Part shown: one piece after another, positions 44,427 through 53,444 of the stretch | Position numbering within the stretch: the stretch's first letter is position 1 | How the letters are laid out: each line of letters opens with the position of its first letter | Origin: Aquimonas sp964586455 | Lineage (GTDB): Bacteria; Pseudomonadota; Gammaproteobacteria; Xanthomonadales; Xanthomonadaceae | DNA length: 64,000 nt | Assembly: GCA_964586455.1 (NCBI GenBank) | Contig: CAZPHV010000006.1 | Location: 1-64,000, forward strand | Reading direction: 5' to 3' | Program-made: the position numbers and the translations under genes | The notes under the pieces: generated by a model | What the model saw: the letters and a program-made list of their open reading frames with translations, nothing else | Database searches by the model: none | Told to the model about the DNA's origin: nothing

Positions 44427-44999
44427 TCAGCGGCCACGGCCGGGGCGACGCGGCGCCGGTTTGGCGTCGGGGTCGTCGTAGATGGAAGCCTCAGGGGCAT
44501 CCGTGTCCACGCCAGCAGGTGCTTCCGCCTGCCCCAGCGCGGAATAGTCAGGCACCAGACGGGCCTTCGCGATGTTGTCGTGCGCGAGCCTGAATTCCTT
44601 GCCGTCCTGTTCCACGACGATCGTGTCGCCCTCGACCGCGCGCAGCGCGCAGGTGAAGCGACGGCGACCATCCTGCGGCAGATGCAGCGTGATCTTCGCC
44701 TGCTGGCCGAGGAAGCGTTCGAACTGGGCAGGCTTGAACAAGGGCCGATCAAAGCCCGGCGAGGAGACCTCGAGCACGTAGTTGCCCTGGATCGGGTCGT
44801 CTACGTCCAGCAGCGCGCTGACCTCGCGGCTGACCGATCCGCAGTCCTCCACGGTGACGTGGCGGCCTTCTGCATCGATGTACAGCCGCAGCACGCTGCG
44901 GTGGCTGCTCGGTGCGTACTCGACCCCCAACAGCTCAAGGCCCAAGGCTTCAACGGCCGGGCTCATCAGCGCTTCGAGTTCTAGATGGGTTTGGGACAT
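44427..44999 (-). CDS. rimP: Ribosome maturation factor RimP
   Basis: 190 residues from ATG 44999 (MSQTHLELEALMSPAVEALGL). RimP is needed for 30S assembly. Motifs: HRSVLRLYIDAEGRHVTVEDC, REVSALLDVDDPIQGNYVLEVSSPGFDRPL. The last 40 or so residues are a Pro/Arg-rich tail outside the family core. A longer frame upstream (from 45122) adds an unrelated leader and is rejected. Confidence 0.96.
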   Translation of the reverse strand: MSQTHLELEALMSPAVEALGLELLGVEYAPSSHRSVLRLYIDAEGRHVTVEDCGSVSREVSALLDVDDPIQGNYVLEVSSPGFDRPLFKPAQFERFLGQQAKITLHLPQDGRRRFTCALRAVEGDTIVVEQDGKEFRLAHDNIAKARLVPDYSALGQAEAPAGVDTDAPEASIYDDPDAKPAPRRPGRGR

Positions 45000-45120
45000 C
45001 GGCGCAGCATCCTCGGGTCTTGCACGCGCTCGCAGCCAGGCGGAGCGCAGCCAGGGCATAGGGCCCTGTCCAAGACACCGGAGCCTCGCTGGACAAACTC
45101 CTCCAGCGCTGCGGGCCCGC

Positions 45121-45151
45121 AAAATGAAAGAGCCTCACGTGGAGGCTCTTC
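45121..45151 (-). terminator. Rho-independent terminator after tRNA-fMet
   Basis: On the minus strand AAGAGCCTC (45142-45150) pairs with GAGGCTCTT (45128-45136), a 9-bp stem with a 5-base loop, followed by TTCATTTT. It lies about 40 bases beyond the tRNA 3' end and so ends the tRNA transcript before rimP. Confidence 0.8.
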
Positions 45152-45190
45152 ACAGACAGCAGACCGGTCAACGGTTCGCTGCTTTACTGA

Positions 45191-45267
45191 TGGTAGCGGG
45201 GGCAGGATTTGAACCTGCGACCTTCGGGTTATGAGCCCGACGAGCTGCCAGACTGCTCCACCCCGCA
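45191..45267 (-). tRNA. tRNA-fMet (initiator, CAT anticodon)
   Basis: 77 bases with encoded CCA. Anticodon loop CTCATAA is held by a stem with three consecutive GC pairs (GGG/CCC), the initiator hallmark. The first base pair is unpaired (T1 opposite T72), another initiator feature, though E. coli has C1-A72. The A11-T24 pair is also of initiator type. It lies between nuoN and rimP, a common place for metY/metZ-type genes. Confidence 0.95.
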
Positions 45268-45281
45268 TCAGTCAGACCGCA

Positions 45282-45310
45282 ATTGTAGCGGTGTTATTGC
45301 AGTGCCGCAA
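45282..45310 (-). promoter_or_regulatory. Sigma-70 promoter of tRNA-fMet
   Basis: Minus-strand -35 TTGCGG (45305-45310) and -10 TACAAT (45282-45287) with a 17-base spacer. The predicted start is a few bases before the tRNA 5' end at 45267, which suits a tRNA promoter. Confidence 0.75.
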
Positions 45311-45342
45311 GCCTTGTTTCAGATGAAATTGAATTATCTGCT

Positions 45343-46785
45343 TCAAGCGGCGGTGGCGTTGATGCACCACTGCATGATCGGGCCCCAGAAGATGCCGAGC
45401 ACGAGCATCGCCAAGCCGTTGACCGTCAACAGCCAGCGCAGTTGGGGGTCGGGCGACAGACCATGCGACGCGCCGTCTTCGGCCGTGTCGAAGTACATGG
45501 TGCGGATCACCCGCAGGTAGTAGAACGCGCCCACCACTGCAAATACCACCGCCACCAGGGCCAACCACAGCATGTCGGCCTGCACTGCGGCCTCCAGCAC
45601 CGCCAGCTTGGCCCAGAACCCGAACAGCGGCGGGAAACCTGCGAGCGAGCCCATCAACAGCAGCACCATGAAGGCGAACCACGGATGCCGCTGGTTCAGG
45701 CCGCGGAAGTCGCTGATTTCTTCGGCCTCAAAGCCTTTGCGCGCCAGCAGCATGATCGCCGCGAAGGCGCCGACCGACATGATCGAGTAGCAGATCGCGT
45801 AGAACATGGCCGCCGCATAGCCGCCCGGTGTTCCCGCAGCGAGGCCCAGGAACAGGAAGCCGACGTGCGAGATGGTCGAGTAGGCCAGCATGCGCTTCAG
45901 GTTGGTCTGCGCGATCGCAACCACGTTGCCGATTGCTAGCGACAGCACCGCCAGCCAGGCCAGCATGTATTTCCACTCGCTGATGTCGCCCACCGCGCCT
46001 TCGAGCAGGCGATAGGCCATACCGAAGGCAGCGAGCTTCGGCGCCGAGCCGATGAAGGCCGTGACTGCCGTGGGCGCGCCCTGATAGACGTCCGGCAGCC
46101 ACATGTGGAAAGGCGCGGCGCCGAACTTGAATGCAATGCCGACGACCAGGAACACCACGCCCAACAGAAGGATTCCGCGGTTGTCGCCCAGGTTGGCCAT
46201 CGCGCCCTGGATGGTTGCGATATCGAGACTGCCGGTGGCGCCGTAGACCATCGACATACCGTACAGAAGCATGCCCGAGGCGAGCGAACCCAGCACGAAG
46301 TACTTCATCGCCGCTTCGGTGGCGAGCTTGTTGTCGCGATCGATCGCAACCAGCGCATACGAAGACAACGCCAGCAGCTCAAGCCCCATGTACAGGCTGA
46401 TCAGGTTGCCGGCCGAGACCAGCACCATCATGCCGAGCACCGCGAACAGGCAGAGCACGTAGAACTCGCCCTTGAACAAACCACGATCCTGCAGATAGGG
46501 CTTGGCGTAGACGAAGGCAGCCGCGCTCACCACCAGCATGAACACCTTGAGCACATCGGCGACGCCGTCGCGGATGAACATTCCGCCGAAGGCCGAAACC
46601 GGCTCGGTGGCGACGCCATCGCGCAAAACCAGCGCGGCGGTGGCGACCAGGGTCAGCAAACCGAGGAAATGGGTCAGGCCACGACGGGCGTCACTGATGA
46701 ACAGGTCAGCGAGAAGCAGCACGCAGGCCGCTGACAGCAGGAAGATTTCCGGGGTCAGCGGGATGAAGTCGGATGCGGTGATCAT
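45343..46785 (-). CDS. nuoN: NADH-quinone oxidoreductase subunit N
   Basis: 480 residues, about fourteen membrane helices of the antiporter type (Proton_antipo_M). FKFGAAPFHMWLPDVYQGAPTAVTAFIGSAPKLAAF carries the conserved Lys and His/Asp; the later LKRMLAYSTISHVGFLFLGL is also typical. It is one of three proton-pumping subunits of Complex I in the inner membrane. Last gene of the nuo operon; the stop is followed by the tRNA-fMet promoter. Confidence 0.98.
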   Translation of the reverse strand: MITASDFIPLTPEIFLLSAACVLLLADLFISDARRGLTHFLGLLTLVATAALVLRDGVATEPVSAFGGMFIRDGVADVLKVFMLVVSAAAFVYAKPYLQDRGLFKGEFYVLCLFAVLGMMVLVSAGNLISLYMGLELLALSSYALVAIDRDNKLATEAAMKYFVLGSLASGMLLYGMSMVYGATGSLDIATIQGAMANLGDNRGILLLGVVFLVVGIAFKFGAAPFHMWLPDVYQGAPTAVTAFIGSAPKLAAFGMAYRLLEGAVGDISEWKYMLAWLAVLSLAIGNVVAIAQTNLKRMLAYSTISHVGFLFLGLAAGTPGGYAAAMFYAICYSIMSVGAFAAIMLLARKGFEAEEISDFRGLNQRHPWFAFMVLLLMGSLAGFPPLFGFWAKLAVLEAAVQADMLWLALVAVVFAVVGAFYYLRVIRTMYFDTAEDGASHGLSPDPQLRWLLTVNGLAMLVLGIFWGPIMQWCINATAA

Positions 46786-46800
46786 GATCGGCGTCCTCGC

Positions 46801-48312
46801 TTACAGCTTGCTAGCGGCAAGCTGGGCCGCGAGTTGGGCGATGGAGGCGTCCATCAGGTCGGTCAACGGCTTCGGGTGCACACCGAAGTACAGGACAGCA
46901 GCGGCGAATAGCGCAAGCACCAGGAACTCGTGGCCTCGCAGATCCTTGAGCGCTGCAACATTGGAATTGGCCACTTCGCCGTAGAGCACGCGCTTGACCA
47001 TCCACAGCGTGTAGGCGGCACCGATGATCAGGGTCAGCGCAGCGATCGCACCGATCCAGGGGCTCTGCTGGAATGCCGCGAGGATCACCATGAACTCACC
47101 GACGAAGCCAGAGGTTCCAGGCAAACCGCTGTTGGCCATGGCAAACAGCACGAAGAACGCAGCGAACATCGGCATGACATTCGCCACGCCGCCGTAGTCT
47201 TTGATCATGCGCGTATGCATGCGGTCGTAGACGATGCCGACGCAGGAGAACATCGCGCCGGAAATGAAGCCATGGCTGATCATCTGCACCATCGCGCCCT
47301 GCAGTCCGAGTTGGGCGCCGTCGATGCTGTTCTGACGCACCAGAGCGAAAGCAATAAAGATACCCAGCGTCACGAAACCCATGTGCGAGATGGATGAGTA
47401 CGCGATCAGCTTCTTCATGTCTTCCTGCACCAGCGCCACCAAACCGACGTAGACCACGGCGATCAGGCTCAGCGCGATCATCAGCCACGCGAACTCATGA
47501 CCGGCATCCGGCACGATCGGAAGCGTGAAGCGCAGGAAGCCGTAGCCGCCGATCTTCAGCATGATCGCGGCCAGCACCACGGAGCCCGCGGTCGGTGCCT
47601 CGACGTGCGCATCGGGCAGCCAGGTGTGTACCGGGAACATCGGAATCTTGACTGCGAACGCAGCGAAGAAGGCGAAGAACAGCCACATCTGCTCGGTCGA
47701 AGTCAGCGGCAGCGCATACAGGTCGGCCAACTGGAAGCTGCCGCCCTTCAGGTACAGATACACCAGACCGACCAGCATGAAGATCGAGCCCAGGAACGTG
47801 TACAGGAAGAACTTCATCGAGGCGTAGATGCGGCGGTAGCCACCCCAGACGCCGATGATGATGAACATCGGGATCAGCATGCCTTCGAAGAAGACATAGA
47901 ACAGGATCGCATCGAGCGAGCAGAACACCCCGATCATCAAGCCTTCGAGAATCATGAAGGCGGCCATGTACTGGTGCACGCGCTCGTCGACCGAGGTCCA
48001 GGCGCCGATCAGCACCAGCACGCTGGTGAAGGTGGTCAGCAGCACCAGCGCCAGCGAGATGCCATCGACGCCGAGGTGGTAGCGGATCTTGAACGCTTCA
48101 ATCCAGCTGTGGTTCTCGACGAACTGCATCGCACCTGAGCCGGCATCGAACGCCGAGTACAGCGGGATGCTCAGCACGAAGGTGGCGAACGTCACCAGCA
48201 GGGCGAACCAGCGCACCTGGGCGCTGCGATCTGAGCCAAAGGCGAGCGCTGCGAAGCCGCCCAGAATGGGCAACCAGATCAGCAGGCTCAGCAGAGGAAG
48301 GGAGGACGGCAT
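46801..48312 (-). CDS. nuoM: NADH-quinone oxidoreductase subunit M
   Basis: 503 residues, about fourteen helices. KIPMFPVHTWLPDAHVEAPTAGSVVLA and EDMKKLIAYSSISHMGFV are the ND4/NuoM signatures; the Glu in FFEGMLIPMFIIIGVWGG is the conserved channel acid. A proton-pumping Complex I subunit. It lies 15 bases before nuoN. Confidence 0.98.
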   Translation of the reverse strand: MPSSLPLLSLLIWLPILGGFAALAFGSDRSAQVRWFALLVTFATFVLSIPLYSAFDAGSGAMQFVENHSWIEAFKIRYHLGVDGISLALVLLTTFTSVLVLIGAWTSVDERVHQYMAAFMILEGLMIGVFCSLDAILFYVFFEGMLIPMFIIIGVWGGYRRIYASMKFFLYTFLGSIFMLVGLVYLYLKGGSFQLADLYALPLTSTEQMWLFFAFFAAFAVKIPMFPVHTWLPDAHVEAPTAGSVVLAAIMLKIGGYGFLRFTLPIVPDAGHEFAWLMIALSLIAVVYVGLVALVQEDMKKLIAYSSISHMGFVTLGIFIAFALVRQNSIDGAQLGLQGAMVQMISHGFISGAMFSCVGIVYDRMHTRMIKDYGGVANVMPMFAAFFVLFAMANSGLPGTSGFVGEFMVILAAFQQSPWIGAIAALTLIIGAAYTLWMVKRVLYGEVANSNVAALKDLRGHEFLVLALFAAAVLYFGVHPKPLTDLMDASIAQLAAQLAASKL

Positions 48313-48346
48313 CGGCGGTTTCCTTGGTTATCTGAGTGCGGCGTCG

Positions 48347-50404
48347 TCAGACGCGCAGTGACCAGATCAGCGCGCCGAGCAGCGCGATCAGGCCGAGGAT
48401 CATTGCGAAGGCGTAGTGGTACATCAGGCCGGACTGCAGATGACGCACCACCGAGGCGATGCGGTCGACAAGCGCTGCTGAGCCATTCACGGCCACGCCG
48501 TCGATCATCGCGGTATCACCTGTCTTCCAGAACAGACGCCCCAGCCGCAGGCTGCCGCGGGCGAACACGGCCTGGTTGAAGTCGTCGAATCCGTACTTGT
48601 TTTCCAGCACCTTCACCGGCGTCGCGAAGGTCTGCCGCAGGCGACCTGCCAACTGCGGATTGAACAGGTACAGATACGTGGCCGCCGCGAAACCTGCGAA
48701 GGCCAGCCAGAACGCGGGCGCAGCAATGAAGTGCAGCCCGAAGCCAATGGCCGCCGACAACCACCCTTGCTCGTCATGCCAGAGTTTGGCGCCCACACCG
48801 GCCAGGGTGTCGTGCTCGGACAGTACCGTGATCGCGCCTGCGAAGAAGTCACCGAACACCATCGGGCCGACGGTGAGGAAACCGATCGCGATCGAGGGAA
48901 TCGCCAGCAGCACCAGCGGCAGGGTTACCACCCACGGGGACTCGTGCGGCTCATGCGCCCCATGGCCATGACCGTGATCGTCGTGATGCGCGTCGTGGTG
49001 GTGATCGCCGTGCGCATGCGCGTCGCGGAAGCGTTCCTTGCCGTGGAAGGTCATGTAGAGCAGGCGGAAGCTGTAGAAACTGGTGATGAAGACACCGAGC
49101 ATCACCGCCCAGTAGGCGTAGCTCTGCACCCAACCGCCCTGCCCCGCGGCGACGCCAGCGGCCTCGATGATGGTGTCCTTCGAGTAGTAACCCGACAGGA
49201 AGGGCGTACCCACAAGCGCCAGGGTTCCGATCAGGCTGGTGATCCAGGTGATCGGCATGTACTTGCGCAGGCCGCCCATGCGGCGCATGTCCTGCTCATG
49301 GTGCATGCCGATGATCACCGAGCCAGCCGCCAGGAACAGCAGGGCCTTGAAGAAGGCATGGGTCATCAGGTGGAACACCGCGCCGGCGTAGGCCGAAACA
49401 CCCAGGGCCACCGTCATGTAGCCAAGTTGCGACAGGGTCGAGTACGCGACCACGCGCTTGATGTCGTTCTGCACCACACCGATCAGGCCGGTGAAGAGCG
49501 CGGTGGTGGCACCGATGAACAACACGAAAGCCAGCGCGGTCTCGCTCATCTCGAACAGCGGCGACATGCGCGCCACCATGAAGATGCCGGCGGTGACCAT
49601 GGTCGCGGCGTGGATCAGGGCCGAAATGGGGGTTGGACCTTCCATCGAATCCGGCAGCCAGACGTGCAGCGGCACCTGCGCCGACTTGCCCATGGCACCA
49701 ATGAACAGGCAGATACAGATGAAGGTCGGCACCGCCCACTGCGCGCCTGGCCAGATCTCGACGGTCCGACCAGCGATCTGCGGCGCGTTGTCGAAGGCGG
49801 TCTGGTAGTCCAGCGTGCCGAGCCAGTACAGCACGCCAGCGATACCCAGCAGGAACCCGAAGTCGCCAACGCGATTGACCAGGAAGGCCTTCATGTTGGC
49901 GAACACAGCCGACGGCTTCTTGAACCAGAAGCCGATCAGCAGGTAGGAAACCAGACCCACTGCCTCCCAGCCGAAGAACAGCTGCAGGAAGTTGTTGCTC
50001 ATGACCAGCATGAGCATCGAGAAGGTAAACAGGCTGATATAGGAGAAGAAGCGCTGATAGCCCGGGTCTTCGTGCATGTAGCCGATGGTGTAGATGTGCA
50101 CCAGCAGCGACACAAACGTCACCACCACCATCATCATCGCGCTCAGGCGATCCACCAGAAAGCCGACGTGCGCGGAGTAACCGCCAATGTCGAACCAGGT
50201 GTAGAGGTTCTGGTTGAACACCGGAGCGCCGCCCCACACGAGCTGGTAGAGCACCTGCACCGACAGAGCGCAGGACACCGCCACGCCGAGAATGGTCACC
50301 CAGTGCGCACCGGCGCGGCCGATCTGCTTGCCGAACAGGCCAGCAACGATGGCGCCGAAGAGGGGCGCGAGCGCGATCAGCAGGAGTACGTTTTCAGATA
50401 TCAC
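48347..50404 (-). CDS. nuoL: NADH-quinone oxidoreductase subunit L
   Basis: 685 residues, GTG start 50404 (MISENVLLLIALAPLFGAI). ND5/NuoL signatures: GKSAQVPLHVWLPDSMEGPTPISALIHAATMVTAG and DIKRVVAYSTLSQLGYM, plus the long C-terminal lateral helix. A His/Asp-rich loop at about 455-480 (AHAHGDHHHDAHHDDHGHGH) is inserted between helices; it might bind metal but is probably just a surface loop. The end is hydrophobic. The nuoK gene is separated from it by about 500 bases of repeat and gap. Confidence 0.97.
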   Translation of the reverse strand: MISENVLLLIALAPLFGAIVAGLFGKQIGRAGAHWVTILGVAVSCALSVQVLYQLVWGGAPVFNQNLYTWFDIGGYSAHVGFLVDRLSAMMMVVVTFVSLLVHIYTIGYMHEDPGYQRFFSYISLFTFSMLMLVMSNNFLQLFFGWEAVGLVSYLLIGFWFKKPSAVFANMKAFLVNRVGDFGFLLGIAGVLYWLGTLDYQTAFDNAPQIAGRTVEIWPGAQWAVPTFICICLFIGAMGKSAQVPLHVWLPDSMEGPTPISALIHAATMVTAGIFMVARMSPLFEMSETALAFVLFIGATTALFTGLIGVVQNDIKRVVAYSTLSQLGYMTVALGVSAYAGAVFHLMTHAFFKALLFLAAGSVIIGMHHEQDMRRMGGLRKYMPITWITSLIGTLALVGTPFLSGYYSKDTIIEAAGVAAGQGGWVQSYAYWAVMLGVFITSFYSFRLLYMTFHGKERFRDAHAHGDHHHDAHHDDHGHGHGAHEPHESPWVVTLPLVLLAIPSIAIGFLTVGPMVFGDFFAGAITVLSEHDTLAGVGAKLWHDEQGWLSAAIGFGLHFIAAPAFWLAFAGFAAATYLYLFNPQLAGRLRQTFATPVKVLENKYGFDDFNQAVFARGSLRLGRLFWKTGDTAMIDGVAVNGSAALVDRIASVVRHLQSGLMYHYAFAMILGLIALLGALIWSLRV

Positions 50405-50628
50405 GGCTCGGTTCCATTGCTATGCATGCGGCGCTACGGGTTGCCCTGTTGCCTTGGGCTGCGGCCTACGCGGGTGGAGCCAGCGCGGCGCGGCTTGTTT
50501 GCTACTGAGTCTGTCGAGTGGGACTCGCCGGTTAGCGATCCCACATGGCGCGCGCGAACATCTGATCGAGCGCGCCTTGAAACTGGGTTGTTGCTGCCTT
50601 CCATGCCGACCACCTGAGGGCTTCCGAC

Positions 50629-50728
50629 NNNNNNNNNNNNNNNNNNNNNNNNNNNNNNNNNNNNNNNNNNNNNNNNNNNNNNNNNNNNNNNNNNNNNNNN
50701 NNNNNNNNNNNNNNNNNNNNNNNNNNNN
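50629..50728. other. Assembly gap (100 N)
   Basis: Exactly 100 N, the usual placeholder for a gap of unknown size. Both flanks are parts of the same 115-base repeat unit, so the gap most likely hides further tandem copies that could not be resolved. Confidence 0.95.
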
Positions 50729-50898
50729 CCCCGGCCCGCGCATCCTTGCGCGGGCGTTCGCCAGCGCGCGAGCCAGTGGCTCGGCTGCGCTTTGACTCTA
50801 GATTTCTGCTGCCATCCATGGCGATCACCTGAGGGCTTCCGACCCCCGGCCCGCGCATCCTTGCGCGGGCGTTCGCCAGCGCGCGAGCCAGTGGCTCG
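50729..50898. repeat. 115-bp tandem repeat
   Basis: A complete unit spans 50729-50843, and the first 55 bases of the next (50844-50898) are identical to it. The end of an earlier unit is seen left of the gap (50591-50628). Each unit contains a GC-rich inverted stretch (CCCGCGCATCC, then TTGCGCGGG) and the phrase CACCTGAGGGCTTCCGAC. Confidence 0.85.
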
Positions 50899-50911
50899 CG
50901 AGCGCGCTGGC

Positions 50912-51217
50912 TCACCCCTTCATCGAGTCCAGCTCACCTACATTGATGGTCGCTCGCGCTCGGAACAGCGCGACCAAGATTGCGAGGCCGATCGCGGCCT
51001 CGGCGGCCGCGACGGTAAGGATGAAGAACACGAAAATCTGTCCGTCGACGCTGCCCAGATGGCGCGAGAAGCCGATGAAGTTCATGTTCACCGCCAGCAG
51101 CATCAGCTCGATGCTCATCAGCAGCACGATGACGTTCTTGCGGTTGATGAAGATGCCGCCGACGCCGATGCAGAACAGCAGTGCACCCACCGCCAGAAAG
51201 TGTCCGAGAGTGATCAC
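50912..51217 (-). CDS. nuoK: NADH-quinone oxidoreductase subunit K
   Basis: 101 residues from GTG 51217 (VITLGHFLAVGALLFCIGV), overlapping the nuoJ stop by GTGA. Three helices; NRKNVIVLLMSIELMLLAVNMN carries the conserved Glu of the E-channel, and VFFILTVAAAEAAIGLAILV the second Glu. It belongs to the proton path of Complex I. Next comes the repeat region before nuoL. Confidence 0.97.
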   Translation of the reverse strand: MITLGHFLAVGALLFCIGVGGIFINRKNVIVLLMSIELMLLAVNMNFIGFSRHLGSVDGQIFVFFILTVAAAEAAIGLAILVALFRARATINVGELDSMKG

Positions 51218-51828
51218 TGGCGGTTCTCCGGGGTTTCGGCCTTCATCTTGACCAGGCGCACGCGGTCTTCGCGGCGCACCTGTACCTGGCGAGCGGGATC
51301 CTGCGCCTTGACGTTGACCTGACGGCGCAAGGTGATCGCGATCGCCGCAACGATAGCGACGGTCAGGATGACCGCGGCGATCTCGAACGGGTACAGGTAG
51401 TCGGTGAACATGGCCTTGCCCAACCACTCGGTATTCGACATGCCTGCGGCTGCGGCTGGGTCGGCGCTGGGGAAAGGCTGTTCGAACCGTGCCAGGCCGA
51501 TCAGGGCCATCATCTCCAGCGCCATCACGATCGCGACCACGATGCCGACCGGCAGGTAGCGCGCGAATCCCTCACGCAGCGGTGCGAATTTGATGTCCAG
51601 CATCATCACCACGAACAGGAACAGCACCATCACCGCACCCACGTAGACCAGTACCAGAGCGATGCCGAGGAACTCGGCGTCGGCGAGTATCCACAGGCAG
51701 GCGCTGGAGAAGAAGGTCAGGATCAGGAACAGCACCGCGTGCACGGGATTGCGCACGGACACCACCGACAACGCGGACAGAATGGCCACGCTGGCGAAGG
51801 CGTAGAAAGCGATCAAGGGATAGCTCAT
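51214..51828 (-). CDS. nuoJ: NADH-quinone oxidoreductase subunit J
   Basis: 204 residues from ATG 51828 (MSYPLIAFYAFASVAILSAL). Five helices; VVSVRNPVHAVLFLILTFFSSACLWILADAEFLG and VLVYVGAVMVLFLFVVMMLDI are the family core with the conserved pi-bulge segment. A basic C-terminal tail (RRQVNVKAQD onward) is cytosolic. Overlaps nuoK. Confidence 0.97.
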   Translation of the reverse strand: MSYPLIAFYAFASVAILSALSVVSVRNPVHAVLFLILTFFSSACLWILADAEFLGIALVLVYVGAVMVLFLFVVMMLDIKFAPLREGFARYLPVGIVVAIVMALEMMALIGLARFEQPFPSADPAAAAGMSNTEWLGKAMFTDYLYPFEIAAVILTVAIVAAIAITLRRQVNVKAQDPARQVQVRREDRVRLVKMKAETPENRQ

Positions 51829-51865
51829 GCGAGAGGCTCCGGAAGGGGCTGGCGGGCGCGGCGCA

Positions 51866-52354
51866 TCAGCGAAATGCGGAATCGAGCGCGCGACGCTCTG
51901 CGATCTCCGCCTCCAGGCGGTCTCCGATCGCAAGCAGCTGGATCTTGTTGACGATGTTCTCGCCGCGCTTCTCGAAGTGGTACTCGTGGATATGTGTTTC
52001 CACGATCGAGTCGACCGGACAGCTCTCTTCGCAGAAGCCGCAGAAGATGCATTTGAACAGATCGATGTCGTAGCGCGTCGTGCGGCGGCTGCCGTCGTCG
52101 CGCGGTTCCGAATCGATCGTGATCGCCAGCGCCGGGCACACCGCTTCGCACAGCTTGCAGGCGATGCAGCGCTCCTCGCCGTTGGGATACCGGCGCAAGG
52201 CGTGCAGGCCACGGAAACGCGGCGACTGCGGAATCTTCTCGAACGGATAGGCCAGCGTGTACTTCGGTTTGAAGAAGTACTTCAGGGTCAGCCACATGCC
52301 CTGCAGCAGCTCGATCAGCAGTAGGCTCTTCAGGTAGGACAGGATGCGGTTCAT
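51866..52354 (-). CDS. nuoI: NADH-quinone oxidoreductase subunit I
   Basis: 162 residues from ATG 52354. Two 4Fe-4S clusters (N6a, N6b) are bound by CIACKLCEAVCP and CIFCGFCEESCP. The YPFEKIPQSPRFRGLHALRRYPNGEERC segment is typical. It carries electrons from NuoG toward NuoB. Lies between nuoH and nuoJ, as in other Complex I operons. Confidence 0.98.
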   Translation of the reverse strand: MNRILSYLKSLLLIELLQGMWLTLKYFFKPKYTLAYPFEKIPQSPRFRGLHALRRYPNGEERCIACKLCEAVCPALAITIDSEPRDDGSRRTTRYDIDLFKCIFCGFCEESCPVDSIVETHIHEYHFEKRGENIVNKIQLLAIGDRLEAEIAERRALDSAFR

Positions 52355-52367
52355 GCGCTTGCGTTCC

Positions 52368-53438
52368 TCAGCTGCCGGCCGTGAACCAGCCCGCGTGCAC
52401 CGCCCAGGCGACCACGAGGATCCAGACAATGGTGATTGGGATGAACACCTTCCAGCCCAGACGCATGATCTGGTCATAGCGGTAGCGCGGGAAGCTGGCG
52501 CGGAACCACACGTAGAAGAAGGCGAACAGCACCGCTTTGGCCAGCAGCCAGAACACGCTTGGCTGGCCCAGCCAGCTGTCCGTCCAGCCCTGGAAGGGCG
52601 ACAGCCAGCCGCCCAGGAACAGCAGCGGTGCCAGGAAACTGATCAGGATCATGTTGGCGTACTCGGCGAGGAAGAACACCGAGAAGGCCGAGCCTGCGTA
52701 TTCGACGTGGAAGCCGGCCACGATTTCCGACTCGCCTTCGGCAACGTCGAAGGGTGCGCGGTTGGTCTCGGCGACGCCGGAAATAAAGTAGATGACAAAC
52801 AGAGGCAGCAGGGGCAACCAGAACCACTCGAAGAACCCAGAGTTGCCGCCTTGAGCGTTGACGATCTCGGTCAGGTTGAGACTACCCGCCGCCACCAGCA
52901 CGCCGACCAGTGCGAAGCCCATCGCGATCTCGTAGCTGACCACCTGCGCGGCCGAGCGCATGGCGCCGAGGAAGGCGTACTTCGAGTTCGACGCCCAGCC
53001 GGCGATGATCACGCCGTACACGCCCATCGAGGTCATAGCCAGCAGCAACAGAAGGCCGGCATTGATGTTGGCCAACACCAGGCCATCTTCAAAGGGCACC
53101 ACCGCCCAGGCTGCGAATGCGGGCGCGAGAGTCAACACCGGTGCGAGACGGAACAGGAAGGTATTGGCATTGCTGGGCAGCACCACTTCCTTGAACAGCA
53201 GCTTGAACACGTCGGCAAACGGCTGGATGAAGCCGATGCCGAAGATTCGGCCGACGTAGACAGGCCCCTGGCGCACGTGCATCCAGCCAATCACCTTGCG
53301 TTCGAACAGGGTGAAATAGGCGACGCCGAGAATCAGCGGCACGGTGATGCACAGGATCTTGATCAGGGTCCAGACCAGCAGCCCGATGTCACCGAAGCTG
53401 AGGAAGAACTCGCGGATGGGTTCGATGAGCGACAGCAT
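52368..53438 (-). CDS. nuoH: NADH-quinone oxidoreductase subunit H
   Basis: 356 residues, eight helices. FERKVIGWMHVRQGPVYVGR and GFIQPFADVFKLLFKE begin the protein. FEWFWLPLLPLFVIYFISGVAETNRAPFDVAEGESEIVAGFHVEYAG is the ND1 signature lining the quinone chamber (the two Glu-rich segments). It couples quinone reduction to proton pumping. Confidence 0.98.
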   Translation of the reverse strand: MLSLIEPIREFFLSFGDIGLLVWTLIKILCITVPLILGVAYFTLFERKVIGWMHVRQGPVYVGRIFGIGFIQPFADVFKLLFKEVVLPSNANTFLFRLAPVLTLAPAFAAWAVVPFEDGLVLANINAGLLLLLAMTSMGVYGVIIAGWASNSKYAFLGAMRSAAQVVSYEIAMGFALVGVLVAAGSLNLTEIVNAQGGNSGFFEWFWLPLLPLFVIYFISGVAETNRAPFDVAEGESEIVAGFHVEYAGSAFSVFFLAEYANMILISFLAPLLFLGGWLSPFQGWTDSWLGQPSVFWLLAKAVLFAFFYVWFRASFPRYRYDQIMRLGWKVFIPITIVWILVVAWAVHAGWFTAGS

Positions 53439-53444
53439 GGGGCC

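Larger units (their letters stand above)
50405..50911. other. nuoL-nuoK gap: repeat array and assembly gap
   Basis: About 500 bases that break the nuo operon. 50405-50590 has no gene I can support. 50591-50628 and 50804-50843 hold near-identical copies of one repeat part; 50729-50783 and 50844-50898 hold identical copies of the other. The 100 N bases lie between. No coding frame is consistent because the 115-base period is not a multiple of three. Confidence 0.8.

Noticed and set aside
42585..44984. 799-residue plus-strand frame opposite nusA and rimP
   Set aside because: Same shadow effect across three real minus-strand genes.
44427..45122. Longer rimP from 45122
   Set aside because: Leader is not part of the family and runs into the tRNA terminator region.
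50532..50915. Open frame running through the gap
   Set aside because: It consists of repeat sequence and N; the period is not a multiple of three.
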